A DNA stretch of 23,565 nucleotides from a virus. Of the stretch, positions 7,075 through 15,171 are shown in pieces. Positions within the stretch are counted from its first letter, which is position 1. The number at the start of each line of letters is the position of its first letter. A model generated the notes under the pieces. The model was not told where the DNA came from. It was given only the letters and a program-made list of their open reading frames with translations, and ran no database searches. The stretch spans positions 1-23,565 of the IMG/VR virus record IMGVR_UViG_3300037076_000014; one strand, 5' to 3'. A program made the position numbers and the translations under genes.

Positions 7075-7443
7075 ATGGCTACTATCACCGAAGAAAAATT
7101 AAAATATCTGGTTAAGAATATTGTAAAACAATTAGTTCAAGAATATTCGGTATGGGATAATTCACAATCTTCACCATCAACCGGAACTACTCAACCCGAT
7201 AATACTGATAATCAAGTAACTGACCCCAATAATATGTCGGCTACACCCATGTCTACATCGGATAAAATGAAATTAGACAAGATTAAAAAAACTCAAACTC
7301 AGAACGATATTAAACAAAAACAGTTGGAACTTGATACCGTTAAAAAGAAATTGGATTTTACAAAAAAAGATCAAGATCAAATGAAGAGAAGTCAAATTCC
7401 TACTCTCCAGAAATCTATTCAACAATTGAAGAGTCAACATTAA
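7075..7443 (+). CDS. Small coiled-coil protein, probable virion component
   Basis: A 122-residue protein. The ATG at 7075 comes right after the stop of the previous gene (7071-7073); an in-frame ATG at 7009 would overlap that gene and is not favoured. The N-terminus (ITEEKLKYLVKNIVKQLVQE) matches the amphipathic start of the preceding protein. A Ser/Thr/Asn-rich linker follows, then a Lys/Gln-rich heptad-like region (about 65-122) predicted as a coiled coil. There is no Shine-Dalgarno sequence. It is cotranscribed with its neighbours. Function unknown; the shared N-terminal helix suggests delivery to the same structure. Confidence 0.7.
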   Translation: MATITEEKLKYLVKNIVKQLVQEYSVWDNSQSSPSTGTTQPDNTDNQVTDPNNMSATPMSTSDKMKLDKIKKTQTQNDIKQKQLELDTVKKKLDFTKKDQDQMKRSQIPTLQKSIQQLKSQH

Positions 7444-7449
7444 TAAGTT

Positions 7450-7701
7450 ATGATAAAATTAAAAGATATTTTAGAAGATATAGAATGGAAGAAGTCCATA
7501 TCTAATAAATCTCAAAAAATATTAGATGAGATGAATCATACAATGAATGAGATGGGAATTTTACAATTAACGGATAACGATTCAAAAATATTAAATGAAC
7601 GATGTAATGTTTCAAGAGTAGACACATTACACGGAAAAGAACTCTTAAATAAGCTTCGACAGACCTCCGAAGAATTGGGGATGTTGTTAAATAATAAATA
7701 A
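7450..7701 (+). CDS. Hypothetical small helical protein
   Basis: An 83-residue ORF 6 nt after the previous gene. It starts MIKLKDILEDIEW, a short amphipathic start of a kind frequent in phage proteins, and is otherwise charged and helical without cysteine clusters or recognisable motifs. Its stop codon shares a base with an ATG that opens a 17-codon ORF. No function can be assigned. Confidence 0.6.
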   Translation: MIKLKDILEDIEWKKSISNKSQKILDEMNHTMNEMGILQLTDNDSKILNERCNVSRVDTLHGKELLNKLRQTSEELGMLLNNK

Positions 7702-7754
7702 TGAATTTATTTGAATCAAATGTTGATATTGATTGGATGATGGAATTAACTTAA
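7701..7754 (+). CDS. Possible 17-residue micro-ORF
   Basis: The ATG overlaps the preceding TAA by one base (TAATG), an arrangement that can allow termination-reinitiation. The encoded peptide is short and acidic (starts MNLFESNVDID). It may be a real leader peptide, a remnant or chance. Confidence 0.2.
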   Translation: MNLFESNVDIDWMMELT

Positions 7755-7788
7755 ATCAAATATAATTAATAATTTTTTAATTTTCTCA

Positions 7789-7798
7789 TATATGTATA
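7789..7798 (+). promoter_or_regulatory. Late-type TATATGTATA box before the gp26-like gene
   Basis: This is the G variant of the recurrent box, ending 31 nt before ATG 7830. The same G variant occurs on the minus strand at 12350-12359. Confidence 0.45.
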
Positions 7799-7829
7799 GT
7801 TAGAAACATTAACAAGATTACATTAAATT

Positions 7830-8645
7830 ATGTCTGACATTATACCAATCACGAGACCATCTGCTGGAATGGCACCGCAACAGTCTAAGCCCGAACAACC
7901 TAAATATCCTACAGAATTTATATCATTGCCCTCTCAAGGACTATTATATGATAGCAGCAATCCGCTCTCAACGGGCCAACTTGAGATGAAACAGCTAACC
8001 GCCCGTGAAGAAAACCTTTTAAGCAATACCACATTGCTACGTAATGGAACATTAATTGATAAATTATTGGAATCGGTAATTGTTGATAAATCAATTAAAG
8101 TTGATGACATGTTAATGGTCGACGTTGACGCTTCCATTATTGCTTGTAGATCAATTTCATATGGCCCGAAATTCGATGTTCAGGTAACTTGTGGTAAATG
8201 TGGCAAAGAATCTCAAGTTGAAATGGATATTACTACAATGAAGAATAAGGAATTGGATTTATCAGTATATCCCAAAGGAAAAAATGAATTTCCCTTCCAA
8301 TTGCCTTCTTCTAAAGTAAATATTACTTTTAAATTTTTAACTCGTAAGGATATCTATAATATTGATAAAGAAATAGAATCATTAAAGAAGATTAGTAAAC
8401 AATCGGCAGAAATGACTACTCGTTTAAATTATATTATTACTTCTGTTGATGGTGATAATTCTGTTGCTCGTATTAGAAAATTTGTTGATAATGAACTATT
8501 ATCCAAAGATAGTTTAGAATTAAGACGTTATATTAAAAATATTTCACCGGAATTTGATACTTCCTTTGAATTTCACTGCGAACATTGTGATTACACGAAA
8601 GTTGAGGTTCCCTCATTGGGAACGAACTTTCTGTTTCCGAACTGA
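7830..8645 (+). CDS. T4 gp26-type baseplate/tail assembly protein with zinc ribbon
   Basis: A 271-residue protein. After a Pro-rich start comes the hallmark EFISLPSQGLLY (29-40), NPLSTGQLEMKQLTAREENLL (44-64), then TLIDKLLESVIVDKSIKVDDML and ISYGPKFDVQVTCGKCG. This is the pattern of the T4 baseplate protein family that includes gp26. The Cys pairs 121/124 and 250/253 can form one zinc ribbon split across the protein. In T4 these proteins act in assembly of the central baseplate hub. The next ORF overlaps it in the +1 frame, and the last codons include TTT followed by C (8634-8637), a sequence that could permit +1 slippage. Compare the tail assembly chaperone pairs that precede tape measure genes in other phages. 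Confidence 0.85.
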   Translation: MSDIIPITRPSAGMAPQQSKPEQPKYPTEFISLPSQGLLYDSSNPLSTGQLEMKQLTAREENLLSNTTLLRNGTLIDKLLESVIVDKSIKVDDMLMVDVDASIIACRSISYGPKFDVQVTCGKCGKESQVEMDITTMKNKELDLSVYPKGKNEFPFQLPSSKVNITFKFLTRKDIYNIDKEIESLKKISKQSAEMTTRLNYIITSVDGDNSVARIRKFVDNELLSKDSLELRRYIKNISPEFDTSFEFHCEHCDYTKVEVPSLGTNFLFPN

Positions 8646-8859
8646 TAAAGAATACGTTCTCAGCATTCATAATCAGATATTTGATATGGTTCATCATTCT
8701 GGGTTTTCCCACTCGGATTGCTACGAAATGCCGGTTCCTCTTCGGAATTATTACTATTCTAGATTATTGAATACCAAGGAGAACGAAAGAAAAGATATGG
8801 AAAAATCTCAGGGAATATCTTCGGGTAAGCCACCCACAAATAGTGTTAATGGTAGGTAG
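8602..8859 (+). CDS. Short tail assembly ORF without a good start, possibly expressed by +1 frameshift
   Basis: This frame is open from 8554 to the TAG at 8857. Its conserved-looking part, YVLSIHNQIFDMVHHSGFSH plus EMPVPLRNYYYSRLL, resembles small proteins found after gp26-type genes in other T4-like phages. That part begins about 11 residues before the first ATG (8686), and no ATG or GTG lies between the upstream stop and that point. The TTG at 8602 is given here as the start, but initiation there is doubtful. Alternatively ribosomes shift +1 at TTT-C (8634-8637) near the end of the gp26-like gene and make a fusion. The tape measure gene follows after the minus-strand insertion at 8865-9170. 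A role in tape measure chaperoning is an inference from position. Confidence 0.6.
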   Translation: MRFPHWERTFCFRTDKEYVLSIHNQIFDMVHHSGFSHSDCYEMPVPLRNYYYSRLLNTKENERKDMEKSQGISSGKPPTNSVNGR

Positions 8860-8864
8860 TTTAC

Positions 8865-9170
8865 TTAACGAAATGGACAATTGGAGTTGATATTAACTTG
8901 AACGGCTAAAATTACAGACCAACTAGCAATACAAATAATCCAGAATAATACTTTAATCGGTAATATTCTTGCTTGAACTCTTGAGTCATTCTCGGAACAT
9001 CCCAATTCTCCACATATTCTTCCTGTAAAATATGGCACAAACATAGGGGTAAACAATAGAAAGAATATAACAAATCCGCCAATGGCACAGGCAATCACGC
9101 CAGCGGCAAATTTAATTGAATCGGTTACAAACTTCGTGACCATGTTTTCTGAGTTATTGTTGTTATTCAT
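8865..9170 (-). CDS. Small membrane protein in the tail gene block
   Basis: A 101-residue product. The ATG at 9170 is preferred over an in-frame start at 9254, which would run through the promoter and into the tape measure gene. It starts with a polar Asn-rich segment. Two hydrophobic stretches follow (about residues 20-48, FAAGVIACAIGGFVIFFLLF and on; and about 73-92, VLFWIICIASWSVILAVQV), with a short loop containing two Cys (CGELGC). It should be an inner-membrane protein. It lies opposite to the late genes, has its own sigma70-like promoter (9178-9205) and converges on the preceding ORF with a 5-nt gap. This is typical of an added gene acting on the host cell, for example in exclusion, but no function is shown. 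Confidence 0.65.
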   Translation of the reverse strand: MNNNNNSENMVTKFVTDSIKFAAGVIACAIGGFVIFFLLFTPMFVPYFTGRICGELGCSENDSRVQARILPIKVLFWIICIASWSVILAVQVNINSNCPFR

Positions 9171-9177
9171 GATTAAG

Positions 9178-9205
9178 AGTATATCGGAGAAATATAAAAA
9201 GTCAA
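9178..9205 (-). promoter_or_regulatory. Sigma70-like promoter for the membrane protein
   Basis: On the minus strand TTGACT (9205-9200), a 16-bp spacer and TATACT (9183-9178) lie so that the -10 element ends 7 nt before the ATG at 9170. Transcription would begin at or next to the start codon, giving a leaderless mRNA. Confidence 0.6.
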
Positions 9206-9233
9206 GGGAAATTAAAAATAAATGACATCCTAC

Positions 9234-9243
9234 TATATTTATA
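9234..9243 (+). promoter_or_regulatory. Late-type TATATTTATA box, 4 nt before the tape measure ATG
   Basis: A perfect box followed by GTGT and then ATG at 9248. There is no room for a Shine-Dalgarno sequence, so a leaderless transcript is predicted if the box is a -10-like late promoter. Confidence 0.55.
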
Positions 9244-9247
9244 GTGT

Positions 9248-11593
9248 ATGGCAACAGAAACCAACCAATTTGGCTATACCAAGGCTACCACCGACGAAAT
9301 AGCCAATGCAAATAGGCTATTGAAAGATCAATCCGATCCGTTGGCTGATATATTAAGCCTTACCGAGAAAATTAACTTAGGTTGGAAAAATACTATCAAA
9401 ATTCAAGGGGAATTGGAAGGTCAACTCCAGAAAACACATTTGGAGATTTTACGGGCACAGTTAATGGTTCAATCATCTAATGCAACAGAACAAGCCGAAG
9501 GCAGAATCATTTTAAAATCAATAACTCAAAGAAAATCAGAACTTGAAAAAGAATTGGGAATGTTAAGAGTTATCAATTCGTCTGGCCTTGCTCCTATGTT
9601 ATTTTTATGGATAGAAATGTGGAAATTATTCAAGGAAATGGATAAAGCAACAGTTGAGTTTAATATGCATTTAGGAATGATGCGTAGTTCAACTGAAAAA
9701 ATACAACAATATTCGCAGAAAATAGCAATTGATTATATGAATGTTGGAGTTAATATTGGAATAGTATTAAAATCAGTTGAAGCATTGGGAGAAGTATCTG
9801 GGGGAATTAAGAATGTATCATTAGAAATATTAAAAACTACATCACTATTAAACGCTCAATTAGGAATTAGTCAAGAAACTTCTGCTGGATTTTTTAGAAA
9901 TATGGCTGCTATTTCCGGAACGTCTATGGAAAGTCAGCAGAATATGGCCGGATATGCTGTTGCGTTGTCAAATGCGGCTGGCACAAATTTAAATCAAGTA
10001 ATGTCAGATTTGGCTAGTAAGTCATCTAATACGTTGATGTTATTAAGTCATATCCCTGAAATAGCAATTAAATCGGCAGTCGAATTTAGAAAATTAGGAA
10101 CTTCATTAGATGCGGTTGCCGATGGTGCTGCTCATATATTGAATTTTACTTCAAGTATTCAAGAGGAAATGGAAGCATCAGTCCTCATTGGGCACAGCCT
10201 CAATATGCAGACGGCTCGTCAAAAAGCATATATGGGAGATTTGGTTGGTTATAATAGAGAAGTATTAAAATTGGCTCAACAAAATCATTTTCTAAATGGA
10301 ATGGATATGTTTCAAAAACAGGCATTTGCAAATATGACTGGAAAATCAGTAGCAGATTTAACGGCAATGGTTCAAGCCGAAAAAGAATTAACAGACGCTA
10401 AGAGTAGTTCTAATGCAGAAATTAGAGCGGCAGCAACTGAGTATGAAAGATTAAGAGATTTAAATAAAGAAGCGGCTAAAGATGAAGGTGCTAAGATGTT
10501 GTTATCAATGCAAACCAAATCCAATCAAGAAAGAATGGTTGCTATTCAACAAAAATGGAATCAGCTAGTTGCTCAGATAATGCCTCCTTTATTAAAAATA
10601 ACTGATTGGGCATTATCAATTGTTCCTCCGTTATTACCGTTACTTACATTATTTGGCGGATTGATATATGGTGTTGGCGTGTTTGGTAAGACGTTAGATT
10701 TAATCGGCACAAAACTTACTTCTGTATATGGTCTAGCGTCGAAATTAGGACAGTGGGGATATAGCATGACACATTATGGAATGCGAATATTGAATATATT
10801 TACAGACGTTGGAAGATTTTTTAGCACGATAGGAACAAAAGCATCGTCAATTTTGGGAATTTTTGGATCAGTTGGAAAACTTGGGTCTGTTTTAGGAACA
10901 TTTGCTGAATTTTTAGGACCTATAGGATTCGTAATAACTGCGGTCACGTCTTTATTTGCTATATTCAGTGATTTTGGAAATACTAAAGGTAGAGGTATTG
11001 GATTTCGTATAGCCCATGCAATCTTCGCAGGAATAGAATCGGTAATAGATCCTATATTAAAACTTTTATTGTGGCCATTTGAAGGTGCTTATAAATGGTT
11101 AATGGAGAAGTGTGGACTTGTCGGACACTCACCATCAAAACTAGGTCTCTCAATTGTAAAAGGAATAATATCAGTTGGTGCCATGTTATATGATGCATTA
11201 ACATATCCCTTTCGTCATGCTTTTGCATGGATATTAGATCATATACCCGGAATGGGAAAAGTAGCATCTGGATTAAGAGATGGATTTGGTGGAGTTGCTA
11301 CAACTATAAATCATAAATTAGATGGTATAGGTAATAATGAAATTAAACCATCAGATAAATCAACAGTTACGGCAGAAGTATCAAAGAATGTAAAGGAACA
11401 AGTAGTTGCTACTAAAGAACAAAAGGATACTAGTGGAGATACTAATGCGTTATTACAAGGAGTAATAGATGCTATTGCCGGATTAAGAAAAGATTTGAAT
11501 GATGGTAAAATTTCTATCAATTTGGATGGTAGCCGAGTTTCTACTTATTTAGCCCGTTCTGATGCGTATAAAGGTTCCTTTAGTAGTCATTAA
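9248..11593 (+). CDS. Tail tape measure protein
   Basis: A 781-residue protein. Residues 30-110 and 370-445 are charged and likely coiled coils; the middle is Ala/Ser/Met-rich helical. Hydrophobic stretches occur at about 447-480 (MPPLLK, IVPPLLPLLTLFGGLIYGVGVFG) and 556-575 (LGPIGFVITAVTSLFAIF). Near 624-665 is GLVGHSPSKLGLSIVKGI, a GxxSPSK element typical of tape measure proteins, followed by a repeated Gly/hydrophobic stretch. Such proteins fill the tail tube and fix tail length; at about 1.5 angstrom per residue this one would fit a tail of roughly 115 nm. The context agrees: gp26-like gene upstream, baseplate genes downstream. Its stop overlaps the stop of the minus-strand gene at 11590 by 4 bases (TTAA). 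No terminator lies between them. Confidence 0.85.
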   Translation: MATETNQFGYTKATTDEIANANRLLKDQSDPLADILSLTEKINLGWKNTIKIQGELEGQLQKTHLEILRAQLMVQSSNATEQAEGRIILKSITQRKSELEKELGMLRVINSSGLAPMLFLWIEMWKLFKEMDKATVEFNMHLGMMRSSTEKIQQYSQKIAIDYMNVGVNIGIVLKSVEALGEVSGGIKNVSLEILKTTSLLNAQLGISQETSAGFFRNMAAISGTSMESQQNMAGYAVALSNAAGTNLNQVMSDLASKSSNTLMLLSHIPEIAIKSAVEFRKLGTSLDAVADGAAHILNFTSSIQEEMEASVLIGHSLNMQTARQKAYMGDLVGYNREVLKLAQQNHFLNGMDMFQKQAFANMTGKSVADLTAMVQAEKELTDAKSSSNAEIRAAATEYERLRDLNKEAAKDEGAKMLLSMQTKSNQERMVAIQQKWNQLVAQIMPPLLKITDWALSIVPPLLPLLTLFGGLIYGVGVFGKTLDLIGTKLTSVYGLASKLGQWGYSMTHYGMRILNIFTDVGRFFSTIGTKASSILGIFGSVGKLGSVLGTFAEFLGPIGFVITAVTSLFAIFSDFGNTKGRGIGFRIAHAIFAGIESVIDPILKLLLWPFEGAYKWLMEKCGLVGHSPSKLGLSIVKGIISVGAMLYDALTYPFRHAFAWILDHIPGMGKVASGLRDGFGGVATTINHKLDGIGNNEIKPSDKSTVTAEVSKNVKEQVVATKEQKDTSGDTNALLQGVIDAIAGLRKDLNDGKISINLDGSRVSTYLARSDAYKGSFSSH

Positions 11594-12345
11594 TCCATTA
11601 AAAGTTTCTTATTATTTTTCAAGTAATAATCTTCGATTAACATTTTAACATGTTCTTCATTAATTTTTAGTTTAAAATCGGTTAAATTTTCATCTCTAAG
11701 TCCCTTTGCATATAGATCCACTATTCCAAGTTTTTCAAGTTCTGCCGCAATTATCTTAGACATACGTTCAATTGTTCGATTGTTTCGTTCTATTGTCAGT
11801 CCACCCTTTCCAACATCATTAAAACGTTCCATATTGAAGGGAGTTCCGTAGGGAATATTTTCGGAATTAGTTAATAGTCGGAAATGTAACATTTGGAATG
11901 ATTCGTAAGTTTGTCCCGTTTTTTCATTTTTAAAGATGACGTATTTTTTATTAAGGGGATCAGAGTTTTCAATTCGGGTAATTTTTTCGGTTAACGGAAT
12001 ATGAGTTACTGCTCCTATTCCCATATCAAGTCCAATAAATTTAACTTCAAAATAAGAATTGCCGGATGTTATAAAATCTTCAACTATATTCCTTATCATT
12101 TGATCTTGATCTATCGTTACATAAAATAAGTTAAATAAATGCAATTCATTGGTTGAATTTTTATCTATAATAGACATGGTCGGATTATATTCCGATGATT
12201 TTCGAGAAGAAATGGCATTTAATAATGCCCGATCTGCCCAGTCCGTTAAACTTAAACATTTTTCTTTGCAATATCCTTGCAAGACATCCATCGTAGTTTT
12301 ACTGATATTTAAGACCCGACGAGTTGATTTTTTATTATTTTTCAT
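11590..12345 (-). CDS. Ribbon-helix-helix domain fused to portal (gp20-like) fragments
   Basis: A 251-residue protein on the strand opposite to the tail genes. Residues 8-46 fit a ribbon-helix-helix DNA-binding domain: RRVLNIS strand, TTMDVLQGYCKEKC helix, LSLTDWADRALLNAI helix. Residues 79-174 look like part of a T4-type portal protein: IVEDFITSGNSYFEVKF, IPLTEKITRIENSDPLNKKY, TYESFQMLHFRL and NIPYGTPFNMERF. Residues 197-243 (KIIAAELEKLGIVDLYAKG, DENLTDFKLKIN) resemble the C-terminal region of such portals. The part between is missing, so this cannot be a working portal. A chimera from a duplicated portal gene is inferred. It is preceded by a late-type TATATGTATA box 4 nt from its ATG. Possible roles are regulation, interference with portal assembly in competing phages, or decay. 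Confidence 0.6.
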   Translation of the reverse strand: MKNNKKSTRRVLNISKTTMDVLQGYCKEKCLSLTDWADRALLNAISSRKSSEYNPTMSIIDKNSTNELHLFNLFYVTIDQDQMIRNIVEDFITSGNSYFEVKFIGLDMGIGAVTHIPLTEKITRIENSDPLNKKYVIFKNEKTGQTYESFQMLHFRLLTNSENIPYGTPFNMERFNDVGKGGLTIERNNRTIERMSKIIAAELEKLGIVDLYAKGLRDENLTDFKLKINEEHVKMLIEDYYLKNNKKLLMD

Positions 12346-12349
12346 ATTC

Positions 12350-12359
12350 TATACATATA
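12350..12359 (-). promoter_or_regulatory. Late-type TATATGTATA box for the portal-like chimera
   Basis: Read on the minus strand the box ends 4 nt (GAAT) before the ATG at 12345. The rest of this spacer (to 12488) is AT-rich and holds only the box for the next plus-strand gene. Confidence 0.5.
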
Positions 12360-12474
12360 ACTGAGTTTACCGAAAGAATAAAAATTATTCACTTTTATTC
12401 ATCTATATTTTAATTGTATCTTATAATCGATAGATTGTAAAGTTATTTTATTTACCAAATATATTGCTATTCAG

Positions 12475-12484
12475 TATATTTATA
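12475..12484 (+). promoter_or_regulatory. Late-type TATATTTATA box, 4 nt before ATG 12489
   Basis: A perfect box followed by TAAT and ATG. The spacing is identical to that at the tape measure gene. Confidence 0.55.
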
Positions 12485-12488
12485 TAAT

Positions 12489-14822
12489 ATGGCAGAAAGT
12501 ATCCAACAACTAACCTCTATATCACCAAGTCAACCCGGTAATATTCAGAATGTGTGGAGTAAAACGAATGGTCAATTATATCATAAATTGAGTCCTTATA
12601 CGAATGATAGTGGTTTAATCGCTTGGGGTAATGAACCTTACAATTATGTTTTCCCAGATAAAACTAATGCGTTTCTCAATGGTAAGTATGATTCATTCTC
12701 ACTACCAATAGGCTCGGCAGCAAGCGATGTAATGCGTATGGGACGTTTCATAACGTCAGGAAAAGGAGTTCTCTTTCTTGCCAAGAATCTACTTTTACAA
12801 ACGGGAAATGCATTCAACGAAACTCGGCTATATTCACCAACAGAAGTATTAGTATCTGCTGCTCGGCCTGCAACTTTGGGTCTAATAAACCGTCCTACTC
12901 GTCATATAGATATATCTGGGGGTGGATTAATGGGAATATTAGGTTCCTTAGTAGGAATAGGAAGTGAAAATTCTAATCAACCATCCGGAACTGTCAATGG
13001 TCCTAGTGATGACACAGTATTCAATAAATCTCCATTATCGTCTAATGGAGAATATATATCAACGGAAACTAGAGGATTATCTCGTGCCGGAACTGCTAAT
13101 GCTGGATTGGCTAATTTTAATAGTAAATGGGTAGGTAAACAATCTGGTGCCGGATTTTTTGGTTCGTTATTTGCTAATTTCATACCGGCAACACAGGATG
13201 GAATAATTTATAAATCTTGTGAGGGTGCTTATGGGTCGATGATTTCAAACAACCTCAGACTAAAATATACAGATGTGAGTGGGTGTTATATGAAGCATTA
13301 CCAAAAATGGATTGCAGGTGGAAAAATAATGCGTCCAAAGGATGAAGATTCAAATGTGAATGTGACGTTTTTTGCGGATGCGTATCCACTCGGCGGATTT
13401 CATAGTGGAGACATATCAGATGGCAATACTCGAATACTTACAATGCCAAAAGTGGCACCTAAGAATGTAGATGGAATTGGAAGTGTTGGGTTTATGCGGG
13501 TAAAAAGTTCTAATACCAACATTTCCGGTATACGATATGGAGATAATATTGGAGCCGATAGTAATCCTAATAATGGTCCATATGAAGCATCAGAAATTAT
13601 GGTTCAGTATGGATTATTTGTAGACCCCAAAAAAGAATATGCGAGTAAAAAGATAGATAAGAAATCTGTAGATGCACAAAACAGTTTATTAAAATCTGTA
13701 ATAAATGATATAAATAATACCAGTGATAAATTATATACTATTACTGTTCCGAAGGATTCTAGAATAATAGGAAGTGGACAATCAACTGATAATGGGTATA
13801 ATAGATTATTCAAAACTAGCATTCAAAGCACAAGCACCAACACAAATACGAAGACGGGTATTAATTATCCAATAGGAGTATTATCAAGTTATAGATCAGC
13901 TAGTATCATGATGGTTAGCGATGATTTGTCGGGACCAAAAAAATCCCTACGAATGCCATCTTCTAATAATTTTGATGCTATAAATACATTAAAGGTTATA
14001 AATAGTGATTCGTTCGGTCCGTCTGGTCTTAGTGATTTAGATAATATTGGGTGGTTAGAAACAAAATGGAGTCCATATCAACATGACCAAATAGCATTTT
14101 ATTTTTATGATATAGTTAATCAGAATTATATTCCCTTTCGTGCTACTATAACAGGAATATCGGAAGGTGGTGGGGCAGAATGGGAAGCTCTATCATTTAT
14201 AGGTCGTGCCGATAAAGTATATTCTTATAATGGATTTACAAGAACGTTATCATTTAAATTTTCTGTTCACATTTCAAGTATAGCAGAACTTGCTCCAACT
14301 TGGCAAAGAATAAATTATTTATCAACATTGATTAAACCTTCAAATTATACGACTGATACAGTAGCGAAAAATGCTTCGGTAGATGGTTCTAAATCTAAAA
14401 ATAATATAACAAATAGATTCATGATACCACCAATGGTTATGTTAAATGTTGGTGATGTGTATAGAGACCAACCCGTTATAATAACTCAAGTTGGAATTGC
14501 AATACCGGAAGATGCATCATGGGAAACTTTGAATGAAGATAATACTAGTGAAAGCGATGTTGATGGAAATAAGATTTGGAATTATCTTGCTAAAAATATA
14601 CAATCCAATAAAGGAATGAATTTCGGTCAACTTCCAAGAACAGTTGATATATCATTAACAATGAATTTATTAGAAAAAGAACAACCAATTGCTGGTGGAG
14701 CAAATTTCGGACATGCTCCGAGAAATAGCATATTTAAAACAAATGATTGGAATATTAATACACCTGATAATTCTAAAATAACCGATTTCAATAAGAATTT
14801 GGTGGTTGATGTAAATAAATAA
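12489..14822 (+). CDS. Large tail/baseplate structural protein
   Basis: A 777-residue protein. An N-terminal part contains MRMGRFITSGKGVLFLAKNLLLQ (about 81-104), followed by Gly/Ser/Asn-rich low-complexity stretches (about 145-205). A more ordered C-terminal region (about 535-625) contains IPFRATITGISEGGGAEWE, FIGRADKVYSYNGFTRTLSFKFSV and LAPTWQRINYLSTLIKPSNY. This combination resembles inner baseplate or tail-tip proteins that work with a LysM partner in contractile systems. A LysM-like gene does follow after 4 nt. No transmembrane segments or enzyme motifs were seen. The exact T4 counterpart is not clear, so only a structural role next to the tube and baseplate hub is proposed. Confidence 0.7.
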   Translation: MAESIQQLTSISPSQPGNIQNVWSKTNGQLYHKLSPYTNDSGLIAWGNEPYNYVFPDKTNAFLNGKYDSFSLPIGSAASDVMRMGRFITSGKGVLFLAKNLLLQTGNAFNETRLYSPTEVLVSAARPATLGLINRPTRHIDISGGGLMGILGSLVGIGSENSNQPSGTVNGPSDDTVFNKSPLSSNGEYISTETRGLSRAGTANAGLANFNSKWVGKQSGAGFFGSLFANFIPATQDGIIYKSCEGAYGSMISNNLRLKYTDVSGCYMKHYQKWIAGGKIMRPKDEDSNVNVTFFADAYPLGGFHSGDISDGNTRILTMPKVAPKNVDGIGSVGFMRVKSSNTNISGIRYGDNIGADSNPNNGPYEASEIMVQYGLFVDPKKEYASKKIDKKSVDAQNSLLKSVINDINNTSDKLYTITVPKDSRIIGSGQSTDNGYNRLFKTSIQSTSTNTNTKTGINYPIGVLSSYRSASIMMVSDDLSGPKKSLRMPSSNNFDAINTLKVINSDSFGPSGLSDLDNIGWLETKWSPYQHDQIAFYFYDIVNQNYIPFRATITGISEGGGAEWEALSFIGRADKVYSYNGFTRTLSFKFSVHISSIAELAPTWQRINYLSTLIKPSNYTTDTVAKNASVDGSKSKNNITNRFMIPPMVMLNVGDVYRDQPVIITQVGIAIPEDASWETLNEDNTSESDVDGNKIWNYLAKNIQSNKGMNFGQLPRTVDISLTMNLLEKEQPIAGGANFGHAPRNSIFKTNDWNINTPDNSKITDFNKNLVVDVNK

Positions 14823-14826
14823 TAAT

Positions 14827-15129
14827 ATGGCAAATCGATATCAATATTCCAATTCTAATATTCCAAGATGGGATGGTAAACAAGTATATAAATCAACGAC
14901 TTATCCTATAATAACTCCTCAAGATAGTGATATTATAATAATAAGTAATGAGTCAACAATGTTAGATAGTTTAGCGTTTAAATACTATTCCGACTGCTCG
15001 TATTGGTGGATAATTGCATTAGCTAATAATTTAGGTTCGGGTCGGCTGGCAATTCAGCCGGGATTAACTCTTAGAATTCCTACAAATATTGCCGGAATTC
15101 TAAATCAAATGAAACAATTAAATAGTTGA
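14827..15129 (+). CDS. LysM-like baseplate protein, gp53-type
   Basis: A 100-residue protein, 4 nt after the preceding gene and clearly cotranscribed. Residues about 45-95 read as a LysM fold: STMLDSLAFKYYSDCSYWWIIALANNL, then GLTLRIPTNI. The 'YYxDxxYWWIIAxAN' segment is characteristic of T4 gp53 and the matching small baseplate proteins of contractile injection systems, which join the hub to the wedges. It is shorter than T4 gp53 (about 200 residues) and keeps only the LysM-like core plus an extended N-terminus. No Shine-Dalgarno sequence is visible. Confidence 0.8.
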   Translation: MANRYQYSNSNIPRWDGKQVYKSTTYPIITPQDSDIIIISNESTMLDSLAFKYYSDCSYWWIIALANNLGSGRLAIQPGLTLRIPTNIAGILNQMKQLNS

Positions 15130-15158
15130 AAATATTTTCACGATTTTTGTTTTCACTT

Positions 15159-15168
15159 GATATGTATA
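15159..15168 (+). promoter_or_regulatory. Late-type GATATGTATA box, 3 nt before an endonuclease ATG
   Basis: GATATGTATA matches the box at all but the first base and ends 3 nt before ATG 15172. An in-frame TTG at 15157 lies just upstream and is not used as the start. The box probably once served the hub gene that now begins at 16182. Confidence 0.45.
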
Positions 15169-15171
15169 TAC

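Noticed and set aside
11590-12345. Reading the minus-strand gene as a working portal protein
   Set aside because: It is less than half the length of T4-type portals, lacks the region between the two matching parts and begins with a DNA-binding-type domain.
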